Positions 1-5,700 of a DNA stretch of 6,348 nucleotides are shown here, piece by piece. The position numbers were made by a program, and so were the translations under genes. Source of the DNA: Microcaldota archaeon (lineage in GTDB: Archaea; Micrarchaeota; Micrarchaeia; Micrarchaeales; Micrarchaeaceae); the NCBI GenBank assembly GCA_021785805.1, contig JAJYEJ010000044.1, positions 1 to 6,348 on the forward strand, in the 5' to 3' direction. The notes under the pieces are model-generated. The model was given only the letters and a program-made list of their open reading frames with translations. It had not been told where the DNA came from and did no database searches. Within the stretch, counting starts at the first letter, position 1. Each line of letters starts with the position of its first letter.

Positions 1-1
1 G

Positions 2-76
2 TGGGCCCGCGGAGATTTGAACTCCGGACCTCTCGATTATCAGTCGAGCGCTCCAACCAGGCTAAGCTACGGGCCC
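2..76 (-). tRNA. tRNA-Ile (anticodon GAU)
   Basis: Read on the minus strand, 75 nt fold into a full cloverleaf. The acceptor stem is GGGCCCG paired with CGGGCCC. The D arm has a 4 bp stem with one U-G pair and a GG in the loop. The anticodon stem CTCGA/TCGAG closes the loop CTGATAA, giving anticodon GAT (Ile, reading ATC/ATT). The variable loop is 5 nt, and the T arm is CGGAG-TTCAAAT-CTCCG. The discriminator base is A. Only one base beyond it (C) is in the window, so whether CCA is encoded cannot be told. No intron interrupts the anticodon loop. It lies downstream of the UbiA-like gene on the same strand but has its own promoter-like box. Confidence 0.97.
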
Positions 77-100
77 ACGATGTATTATTCTATAGTGCCG

Positions 101-116
101 TCCTTTTAAGCGTTTC
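101..116 (-). promoter_or_regulatory. BRE/TATA box of the tRNA-Ile gene
   Basis: The minus strand reads GAAACG followed by CTTAAAAGGA. The centre of TTAAAA lies about 30 nt upstream of the tRNA 5' end at 76, which is the spacing expected for an archaeal TATA box. The purine/A-rich bases just upstream suit a TFB recognition element. The box sits between the UbiA-like stop codon and the tRNA, so the tRNA probably need not be read from the operon before it. Transcription start is inferred, not seen. Confidence 0.6.
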
Positions 117-125
117 TGATTCTTA

Positions 126-980
126 TTACGCTGTTGTCAGTGCCACAATTACCGAGAGTAATATTATCGCAGACACTAATATGTTATAATTGAAAAATGC
201 GATTTGTAGCGATTTTGGATTCTGATGGTTTATATCCCTATGTTCCGCCATGAGCACTAGATATGCCAGGAACGCGCCTGCTACTATCATGGCTTTACCG
301 CTTAGGAAGCCGAACGCTATGAACATAAGTATTGCGATGTTATGTCCATAGTAAGAGTATCTCAATGAGCTCTCTACGCCGTATTTTGCAGGATACGTCT
401 TTAGCCCATTCTCTCTGTCGAAGTCTACATGGTTCAACGTGTATATTATGTCATTGGCCCCCGAGAATGCGGCATAGCCGAGTAGCAGCAAGTATAATGG
501 TAACGTGGTTGGAAAAGCGCCCTTAGCCCCTATGTAACCACCGAAGATGCCCATGCCTATTACGAATCCCATTATAAAATGCCTATGGGCAGTGTATTTC
601 TTGGTATAAGGCTCTAAGACCATTATGGCTACAACAAACGGAGATAGAATGAAGGCCAGATTGTTGAGCAGATACGCGCTGAGCATGAATGCCAAGCTGA
701 AGAATACAGCTATAACCAACATCTCGCCTCTCGAGTACAGGCTTACGCTGCTCCATGCCCTCTTTTTCGGGTTTTTTATGTCGTATTTGAGTCCGGCGTA
801 ACGATTTATTGAGAAAGCGGCACCCCTTGCACACACAAGCGCTACGGTAATCAGAGAAAATACGGTTATCGTCGCGTTACCTGAGAACAGCATGCCTATG
901 TATACAAATGGTAACACGAATAGAGTATGTTCCAATTTTATTAAGTTAGGTATATTACCTACTTTTTGAGCGATACCCAT
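126..980 (-). CDS. UbiA-family membrane prenyltransferase with altered Asp motifs
   Basis: A 284-residue polytopic membrane protein of the UbiA superfamily, closest in motif style to 4-hydroxybenzoate polyprenyltransferases (UbiA/MqnP type), which transfer a polyprenyl chain to an aromatic acid in quinone synthesis. Family signatures are the N-terminal IKLEHTLFVLPF (residues 14-25), NRYAGLKYDIKNP (59-71), DIIYTLNHVDFDRENGL (177-193), and the C-terminal AFFNYN segment (261-266). About eight or nine hydrophobic segments are visible. Motif 1 is normally NxxxDxxxD but reads N59-G63-D67. Motif 2 normally has Asp where this protein has His184, with Asp186 and Asp188 following. Catalysis is therefore uncertain. 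The ATG at 980 lies inside the upstream UbiD frame, overlapping it by 22 nt and preceded by GAGG, which suggests translational coupling. The gene ends in tandem TAA TAA. DGGGP synthase, the archaeal lipid enzyme of this superfamily, is a less likely alternative. Confidence 0.9.
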   Translation of the reverse strand: MGIAQKVGNIPNLIKLEHTLFVLPFVYIGMLFSGNATITVFSLITVALVCARGAAFSINRYAGLKYDIKNPKKRAWSSVSLYSRGEMLVIAVFFSLAFMLSAYLLNNLAFILSPFVVAIMVLEPYTKKYTAHRHFIMGFVIGMGIFGGYIGAKGAFPTTLPLYLLLLGYAAFSGANDIIYTLNHVDFDRENGLKTYPAKYGVESSLRYSYYGHNIAILMFIAFGFLSGKAMIVAGAFLAYLVLMAEHRDINHQNPKSLQIAFFNYNILVSAIILLSVIVALTTA

Positions 981-2380
981 TTCCTCTCTACCTCCCTGAC
1001 AAGCTCCTCAGGCAACGATATAGTATCAGGCCATTCCCTCGAATAGCTTTCCCCTCTAATCTTCTTCGTCGCGTCTATCAGAAGCTTAGAACCATAGTCC
1101 GGCAGGTTTGTTGTATGGTCCAGTGAATCCGTTACGGTCCCTTCGATTATCTGGATATCTCTCTGTGGTTCCACTCTGGTCGAAAGCGCCCACATGACCT
1201 TGCTGGTGTCTCTTATATCTATGTCTTCGTCGAACACCGCGATGATCTTCGTGAGAGACAGCTGGCCTGTGCCTAGCACCGAAAACATTATCTTCTTCGC
1301 CTCGCCTGGAAATCTCTTCTTTATTGACACAAAGCACATTCCGGTGAACGCGCCTTCTGGAGGAAGGTATATGTCGACTATGCTTTCGTTCATCGACTTT
1401 ATTATCGGCTTGAAGTAGTCAAACAGGAATTGGCCAACGACCACGTCTTCGTGCCATGAGAATCCAACCACGCTTGCCGGATATATCGCTTTCTCCTTCG
1501 CGTACATCTTCTCTATGTGAAACACTGGATATTCTTGCGGTATGGAATAATAGCCGTTATGGTCGCCGAAAGGACCCTCTTTCCTCTTTTCCTTTGGATC
1601 GACCTTCCCATACAGCACTATGTCAGCATTCTCAGGAACTGGAGGATAATCCATGTACTGCATAAGCGCAGTCTTGGAGTTTCTCGCTACTCCAGATATT
1701 GAGAATTCGTTTATCCCGTGAGGCAGCGGCGCTATTGCTGCTATCACGTTGTACGGGTCTGTGCCTATCGCAACGCTGACCTTAAGCTCTTCTCCATTCT
1801 CCAATGCTTGGCTGGCATGTATTGCACCCCCTTTCTGCGCCTGCCAGTGCATGCCTGTTGTTTCTCCATCGTACACCTGCATACGGTATACCCCAACATT
1901 AAGGGACCCGTCTATCGGGCTTCTAGTGACTACCAATGGCAGCGTTATGAACTTCCCTGCATCCTTCGGCCACACCTTTAGTATCGGGAGCTCGTCCAGG
2001 CTGTCTATCTGCCTGAAGTGCCTCTCCTTTAACTGCGATACCTTTGGCTTAGAATTCATTAACGCCTTCGCGCCCTTGATCATCGAAGGCGTAAACGTGT
2101 TTGATTTTATCCTGTTGAAGTTCGCAAGTATCTCATTCGCGTAAGTGTTGCTGAACAGCTCCCTCAACACTGTTATTGATCCAAACAGGTTGGTCGCTAC
2201 TTTCATATCATATCCTGAGACCTTTTCGAAAAGCAACGCCTTGCTGTCATACCTTTTGCTCCTTCCCGCCTTGTCGGTGAATGCCGTTATCTCCAGCTCA
2301 GGGCTTACTTCATACCCCACTTTGATTAGGTTGTTTATCCGGTCTAGATAGTCCACATATGACCTAAGGTCTGATATCAT
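959..2380 (-). CDS. UbiD-family prenylated-FMN decarboxylase
   Basis: A 473-residue cytoplasmic enzyme of the UbiD family, a normal length. These enzymes use prenylated FMN, made by UbiX from dimethylallyl phosphate and FMN, to remove a carboxylate from aromatic or alpha,beta-unsaturated acids. The family core is complete: N161-VGVYR166-MQ, then TGMHWQ (175-180) with His188 close by, NEF with Glu225 (probable metal ligand), and E268-GPFGD273-HNGYY. Arg166, Glu268 and Asp273 fit the catalytic Arg-Glu-Asp/Glu triad. No UbiX is present in the window. The gene sits 14 nt after the AMMECR1-like gene and overlaps the UbiA-like gene, so it is probably co-transcribed. The UbiA partner suggests a polyprenyl-hydroxybenzoate substrate. 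The other archaeal possibility is anhydromevalonate-phosphate decarboxylase of the modified mevalonate pathway. Family is sure; substrate is not. Only a weak TGAG-type ribosome site precedes the ATG. Confidence 0.95.
   Translation of the reverse strand: MISDLRSYVDYLDRINNLIKVGYEVSPELEITAFTDKAGRSKRYDSKALLFEKVSGYDMKVATNLFGSITVLRELFSNTYANEILANFNRIKSNTFTPSMIKGAKALMNSKPKVSQLKERHFRQIDSLDELPILKVWPKDAGKFITLPLVVTRSPIDGSLNVGVYRMQVYDGETTGMHWQAQKGGAIHASQALENGEELKVSVAIGTDPYNVIAAIAPLPHGINEFSISGVARNSKTALMQYMDYPPVPENADIVLYGKVDPKEKRKEGPFGDHNGYYSIPQEYPVFHIEKMYAKEKAIYPASVVGFSWHEDVVVGQFLFDYFKPIIKSMNESIVDIYLPPEGAFTGMCFVSIKKRFPGEAKKIMFSVLGTGQLSLTKIIAVFDEDIDIRDTSKVMWALSTRVEPQRDIQIIEGTVTDSLDHTTNLPDYGSKLLIDATKKIRGESYSREWPDTISLPEELVREVERKWVSLKK
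983..986 (-). promoter_or_regulatory. Ribosome binding site of the UbiA-like gene
   Basis: GAGG (within AGAGAGGAA) lies 2 nt before the ATG at 980, inside the last codons of the UbiD-like gene. The spacing is tight, but it is the only purine-rich candidate, and the next in-frame Met is residue 30, inside the conserved first membrane segment. Confidence 0.45.
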
Positions 2381-2394
2381 GCACTCAGCTCGCT

Positions 2395-3021
2395 TTACCT
2401 CTGCGGCAACTCCATTACCTTTCCGCCAGGAGACTCCTCTATGAAGGTTTGTGCTTCGAATTTATATACATCTATGTTGGGCTGCATCCAAAAATCAGCA
2501 TTTAGGTTGGCACGTTTACATGCCTCTTCAAGCATCTCCCTTCTTGCCATCTGACCTTCTAAGGCAGTGTGTGGCAATATAATACCGGAGTTCTGGCCGT
2601 ATACCACCATTACGCCATGCTTCCTGTTGTCGAATGCGCGCTGCTTCGATGGCGCGGTGCCCTTAAGGTGCGTCTTGCTTTGCATTATGCTCAACTCTAT
2701 GATTGATTCGTCGAGCTCCCTTTGCGATGCTGGTGTTATGCTCCCGCCTTCGCTTGCGGCATACAGCGCCATGTCCACTACCGCATCGCCCAAGGTTTTA
2801 TTCGGATTGGGTTCATGAGCGTTTCTCAGGACTATGCCGGTTTGGGCGTATATCAGCCTTATCACTACCCCATCGTGCCCAGTTCCGTACTTCTGAAGGG
2901 CCTTCTTTACGATGTCGCTCTTGAACAAAGGGCTCTTTATCGATAGATCTATAGTGTTTCTTATCGCGCTTACGAGTTCCTGCGCTTCCTTTTCGGTATA
3001 TTCTTGCACGCACAGCACCAT
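2395..3021 (-). CDS. AMMECR1-like domain protein, divergent
   Basis: A 208-residue protein whose C-terminal half matches the AMMECR1 family well: GVMVVYGQNSGIILPHTALE (136-155), the EACKRANLNADFW helix segment (166-178), and VYKFEAQTFIEESPGG (185-200). The N-terminal helix TEKEAQELVSAIR (9-21) also fits. The biochemical role of this family is unknown, though it is found across archaea and eukaryotes. The hallmark LRGCIG hexapeptide is missing: the equivalent place reads LRNAHE (65-70), and the usual DPRFPP segment is replaced by SEGGSITP (90-97). This is therefore a divergent member whose conserved surface is altered. It is the first gene of the leftward operon, ahead of UbiD and UbiA homologues. 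ATG at 3021 is the most upstream start; GTG codons at residues 2 and 5 are alternatives, because a TATA-like box lies only 2 nt before the ATG. Confidence 0.82.
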   Translation of the reverse strand: MVLCVQEYTEKEAQELVSAIRNTIDLSIKSPLFKSDIVKKALQKYGTGHDGVVIRLIYAQTGIVLRNAHEPNPNKTLGDAVVDMALYAASEGGSITPASQRELDESIIELSIMQSKTHLKGTAPSKQRAFDNRKHGVMVVYGQNSGIILPHTALEGQMARREMLEEACKRANLNADFWMQPNIDVYKFEAQTFIEESPGGKVMELPQR

Positions 3022-3023
3022 GA

Positions 3024-3032
3024 TATTTATAG
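3024..3032 (-). promoter_or_regulatory. Second TATA-like box next to the AMMECR1-like start
   Basis: The minus strand reads CTATAAATA ending 2 nt before the ATG at 3021. If used, transcription would begin near 3002, inside the annotated frame and past both GTG alternatives (residues 2 and 5). It then could not make this protein in full. It may be chance AT-richness in a promoter region. Confidence 0.25.
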
Positions 3033-3058
3033 CCTTGCTTCAATCTGATATCCGCTAT

Positions 3059-3078
3059 TGAAATATATATAGCTTTCA
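3059..3078. promoter_or_regulatory. Shared divergent TATA element inside an inverted repeat
   Basis: TGAAA (3059-3063) and TTTCA (3074-3078) form an inverted repeat around an AT-rich core, with the TATA-like run at 3061-3070. On the plus strand its centre lies about 23 nt before the RNase H ATG at 3089, implying a leaderless transcript. On the minus strand it lies about 45 nt before the AMMECR1-like ATG at 3021, implying a leader of roughly 18 nt. One element may therefore drive both directions. The dyad could also hold a regulator. Confidence 0.5.
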
Positions 3079-3088
3079 GAGTGCATTT

Positions 3089-3520
3089 ATGGAGGTCGAA
3101 ACGGTAAGGATTTATACTGACGGTGCAGCCAGAGGCAACCCTGGGCATAGTGCCTCGGGTTTCATGGTTTACGGCAAGGACGGAAAGCTGCTCAAGAAAC
3201 ATGCTGAGTACAATGGCATAAAGACCAATAACTTCGCCGAATATAGGGCAGTGATGCTTGCGCTTGAGTGGTGCCTTAAGGGCCTTGCTTTTCCACCACA
3301 TACCACTATAGCACTCTATTCTGATAGTGAAGTTGTAGTAAGGCAACTCAATGGGACTTACAAATCCAAGTCCAAGGCGCTACAACCGCTTAAGTCACAA
3401 GTAAAGGAGCTCGAGAAAGGCTTTAAGTCAGTAACATTCAACAACGTACCTAGAGAGGAGGAACACATAAAATTAGTTGACAGGGGCCTTAATGACCTCC
3501 TTGACTCCCTTGGTAAGTGA
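3089..3520 (+). CDS. rnhA: Ribonuclease HI, short archaeal/bacterial type
   Basis: A 143-residue cytoplasmic type 1 RNase H, which cuts the RNA strand of RNA-DNA hybrids (R-loops, primers, misincorporated ribonucleotides) with two divalent metal ions. The four acidic active-site residues can be placed: Asp11 in IYTDGAARGNPG, Glu51 in NNFAEYRA, Asp79 in LYSDSE, and Asp131 in the C-terminal KLVDRGLND. The NVPREEEH segment (119-126) corresponds to the usual VPREEN, with His in place of Asn. There is no basic-protrusion insert of the E. coli kind and no N-terminal hybrid-binding domain, as in short archaeal RNases HI. No ribosome site precedes the ATG; the TATA element about 23 nt upstream suggests a leaderless message. 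A purine run, GGAGGT, overlaps the start codon and looks coincidental. The next gene follows 74 bp later with its own promoter candidate. Confidence 0.95.
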   Translation: MEVETVRIYTDGAARGNPGHSASGFMVYGKDGKLLKKHAEYNGIKTNNFAEYRAVMLALEWCLKGLAFPPHTTIALYSDSEVVVRQLNGTYKSKSKALQPLKSQVKELEKGFKSVTFNNVPREEEHIKLVDRGLNDLLDSLGK

Positions 3521-3550
3521 TATGATTAATGAGTCAAAAGCGCACAGCAA

Positions 3551-3563
3551 AGGCTAAATACTT
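3551..3563 (+). promoter_or_regulatory. Candidate TATA box of the TPR-AAA gene
   Basis: The sequence AGGCTAAATACTT is centred about 38 nt before the ATG at 3595. A start of transcription near 3583 would leave a leader of about 10 nt containing the ribosome site at 3586-3589. A second AT-rich run, ACTAAAATATT (3575-3585), is too near the ATG to fit as well. Confidence 0.4.
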
Positions 3564-3585
3564 AGGCAAACGATACTAAAATATT

Positions 3586-3589
3586 GGTG
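3586..3589 (+). promoter_or_regulatory. Ribosome binding site of the TPR-AAA gene
   Basis: GGTG, complementary to the archaeal 16S rRNA tail, sits 5 nt before the ATG at 3595 and supports that start over any later Met. Residue 1 then opens directly into the low-complexity head. Confidence 0.5.
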
Positions 3590-3594
3590 CATAG

Positions 3595-5238
3595 ATGACA
3601 GATACGCCAGCAGCGCCGAACAATAAAGGACCTAGTGGTAACCCTGGCTCTCCCGCCTCACAGCCTCAACAGCAGCCCCAGGCTCAGCCAAAGCCATCGG
3701 CTCCGGCTTCAGTTCCTGCTTCTGCTCCTGCTGACGTGAAGCAGCCGGTTAATCCGCTCGCGAAGGATCATTGGAAGAGGGGCAACTCGCTTTTTGAGGA
3801 GAGCAAGTTTAATGACGCAATACAGGAGTACGTGGAGGCGCTAAAGATAGACAGCCAGTATGCTGACGCTTATTTCAACCGAGCGCTCACTTATAGGATA
3901 CTAAACAACTTCGATGCAGCGAGAAAGGACCTCGAGGTCGTAATACAGCTGCAGCCTAAAAGCGCAGACGCGCCATTGCTCATAGGGGATATGGCAGAGG
4001 GCAACAATGACCTTCTAGGGGCAAGGTACTGGTATGAGAAGGCGCTCGCCAATAACCCTGATTACACCGAGGCGAAGAATAGGCTTGAGCATATAGACTC
4101 GCTTATCCACATCGACTCCACGTATGGGAAGAATTCAAAGACCCAGCAGATGGAGATGAATAAGTACGACTATGGCAAGCAAAGCGCAAAAGACGAAACT
4201 AAGATAGAGGAAGGTCAGATCAAGAAGGTGGCATTTTATCAGTCTAAGACCAAATTTGACAACGTGATAGGTCTTGAGAAGGTAAAGAAGTATATAATAG
4301 AGAACATAATACTTGCGATAAAGGAGCCTGACCTGTTCAGAAAGTACAGCAAGAAGCTCGGTCTTGGCGTAATCTTCTACGGCCCACCAGGAGGAGGTAA
4401 GACGTTTATAGTCAATGCGATAGCCGGAGAGGCTGGCGCTAACGTCATCATCGCAAGGGTGAACCAGATAGTCGATATGTACACTGGAAACACTGAGAAG
4501 AACCTCCATGCGATATTCGAACAGGCAAGGAAGAACCCGCCATGCATAATATTCTTCGATGAACTTGACGGTCTTGGGGTTAAGAGAGGTGGTGGACCTG
4601 AGGGTGGCGAAAGCTCAGCGCTCAGGTTAGCAGTCAACCAATTCCTCGTTGAGATGAGCGGCGTGGAGGCTAATCCGGAGGGGATATTTGTAATAGGCGC
4701 AACCAACAACGTCTGGGACATAGACCCTGCCTTGAAAAGAAGCGGCAGATTCGGAGACAGGATATATTTCCCGCCACCTAACCATAAAGAACGGAAAGCT
4801 ATGTTCAAGTACTACACCAGAAACACCCCAACAGGGCACATGAATTGGGGCAGGCTTGCAAGGGCAACAGCAGGATTCTCTTCCGCAGACATAGAAAGGA
4901 TTACTGATAAGGCGATAATGAGGCCTCTGCTTCATGAGCACGAGACGCACAATGCCAGGAAGCTCAGCATGGGCGACATGATGGCGGTGCTAAAGGACAA
5001 GGATATTGGCGGGAGCTCGCTCGATGAATGGTACCAAATGGTAAAGAAAGAGGTGATCAGCAAGACCGAGACCCAGATAGTAGACGGCAAGAAACAGGAA
5101 ATAGTGAAGGAAGGAAAACTCGATGCTGAGGAGAAGATTCTCTATAAAAAGATGATAAAAGACATAAACAGGAACACCAGCAGCTTCAGAGTCAGTCTGA
5201 AGAAGCTTACAAGATGGTGGGCGCTGAATGTAATCTGA
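3595..5238 (+). CDS. TPR-repeat AAA+ ATPase, function unknown
   Basis: A 547-residue soluble protein in three parts. Residues 1-54 are Pro/Ala/Gln/Ser-rich and probably disordered. Residues 56-89, 90-123 and 124-157 are three gapless 34-residue TPR repeats, a protein-binding scaffold. After a charged linker (about 165-215) comes one AAA+ module of the Cdc48/Vps4 class: Walker A GPPGGGKT (263-270), a pore-loop-like MYTGNTEKN (295-303), Walker B IIFFDELD (318-325), sensor 1 ATNN (369-372), and the second region of homology with Arg382 and Arg385 in KRSGRFGDR. A helical lid follows (about 418-450). The charged C-terminal tail is unassigned. All residues needed for ATP hydrolysis are present, so a ring-forming unfoldase or remodelling machine is likely, with TPRs choosing the client. 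No membrane segment or signal is seen. No partner gene is evident: RNase H lies upstream, and a convergent Nudix gene ends 10 bp downstream. Confidence 0.93.
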   Translation: MTDTPAAPNNKGPSGNPGSPASQPQQQPQAQPKPSAPASVPASAPADVKQPVNPLAKDHWKRGNSLFEESKFNDAIQEYVEALKIDSQYADAYFNRALTYRILNNFDAARKDLEVVIQLQPKSADAPLLIGDMAEGNNDLLGARYWYEKALANNPDYTEAKNRLEHIDSLIHIDSTYGKNSKTQQMEMNKYDYGKQSAKDETKIEEGQIKKVAFYQSKTKFDNVIGLEKVKKYIIENIILAIKEPDLFRKYSKKLGLGVIFYGPPGGGKTFIVNAIAGEAGANVIIARVNQIVDMYTGNTEKNLHAIFEQARKNPPCIIFFDELDGLGVKRGGGPEGGESSALRLAVNQFLVEMSGVEANPEGIFVIGATNNVWDIDPALKRSGRFGDRIYFPPPNHKERKAMFKYYTRNTPTGHMNWGRLARATAGFSSADIERITDKAIMRPLLHEHETHNARKLSMGDMMAVLKDKDIGGSSLDEWYQMVKKEVISKTETQIVDGKKQEIVKEGKLDAEEKILYKKMIKDINRNTSSFRVSLKKLTRWWALNVI

Positions 5239-5248
5239 GCTGACTGAG

Positions 5249-5692
5249 CTATTGGTCATTTATCCAATGCACAGAGTCTGACTGCCTCTGGGAAACATAC
5301 TTTGTCGCGATGCCCGGAACAGAGGCATGGGTCTTCATGCCTAACGCTTCCTCCGAAGTAACCCATAAGTAATCTATCGCCTCTATACCGTCTACTGTTA
5401 CCCTTCCCCTTTCCACTTCACAGACCACATCGAAGAATATCCAATGCCCTTCTACGCCGTTTATTACCTCCCTTAGTGAGAATATTCCAAGAGGCTCTAC
5501 ATCCAGTCCAGTCTCTTCCTTCGCTTCCCTTATTGCGGCGTTGATTATGCTTTCGCCCTTTTCTACATGACCTCCAGGAGGGGTCCACCACCCGTTCTTT
5601 TGCTTAAGCAACAGCATCTTTCCGCTTTTATCGAATACATGGGCTGTCGCTATTATCTCTATCTGCCTGTTTTCCTTTGATCGCTTTGGCAC
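5249..5692 (-). CDS. Nudix hydrolase
   Basis: A 147-residue cytoplasmic Nudix hydrolase, which cleaves a nucleoside diphosphate linked to another moiety. The Nudix box is complete at residues 41-63 (GHVEKGE, then REAKEETGL), matching GX5EX7REUXEEXGU with Glu56, Glu59 and Glu60 as metal ligands and Ala at the usual hydrophobic position. The preceding GWWTPPGG (34-41) is typical of MutT/NUDT-type members. Substrate cannot be told; oxidised dNTP clean-up, NDP-sugar or other dinucleotide cleavage are all possible. The start is GTG at 5692: no ATG is in frame, and an in-frame TAA lies upstream. It begins 4 nt after the stop of the surface-protein gene, so the two are probably translated together. 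It ends in TAG, facing the TPR-AAA gene. Confidence 0.93.
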   Translation of the reverse strand: MPKRSKENRQIEIIATAHVFDKSGKMLLLKQKNGWWTPPGGHVEKGESIINAAIREAKEETGLDVEPLGIFSLREVINGVEGHWIFFDVVCEVERGRVTVDGIEAIDYLWVTSEEALGMKTHASVPGIATKYVSQRQSDSVHWINDQ

Positions 5693-5695
5693 ATT

Positions 5696-5700
5696 ATCAC
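5696..5700 (-). promoter_or_regulatory. Ribosome binding site of the Nudix gene, overlapping upstream stop
   Basis: The minus strand reads GTGAT, 3 nt before the GTG start at 5692. It overlaps the TGA stop (5697-5699) of the preceding gene. This supports the GTG start and stop/start coupling between the two genes. The overlapping ATG (5692-5694) is in another frame and does not lead to the Nudix protein. Confidence 0.45.

Noticed and set aside
1..189. Short plus-strand frame at the left edge
   Set aside because: It runs through the tRNA-Ile gene and its promoter in antisense and then into the UbiA-like 3' end.
126..980. DGGGP synthase (archaeal lipid UbiA member) as the name for the UbiA-like gene
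   Set aside because: The EHTLFVLPF, NP after motif 1, and FDRENGL signatures are closer to hydroxybenzoate prenyltransferases, and the neighbour is a UbiD; kept only as an alternative.
1749..2144. Open frame of 131 codons on the plus strand
   Set aside because: It lies wholly antisense to the well-conserved UbiD core, has no recognisable motif, and its composition is that of a mirrored coding strand.
2813..3346. Open frame of 177 codons on the minus strand
   Set aside because: It crosses both the AMMECR1-like and RNase H genes and their shared promoter region, and shows no domain; a shadow frame.
4377..4808. Open frame of 143 codons on the minus strand inside the AAA gene
   Set aside because: It is antisense to the Walker A/B and SRH region, which is plainly coding on the other strand.
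5236..5268. Possible terminator between the convergent TPR-AAA and Nudix genes
   Set aside because: ATTGG/CCAAT (5251-5255 and 5264-5268) could form a 5 bp stem and AGCT repeats nearby, but there is no T-run and the stem is inside Nudix codons; too weak to call.
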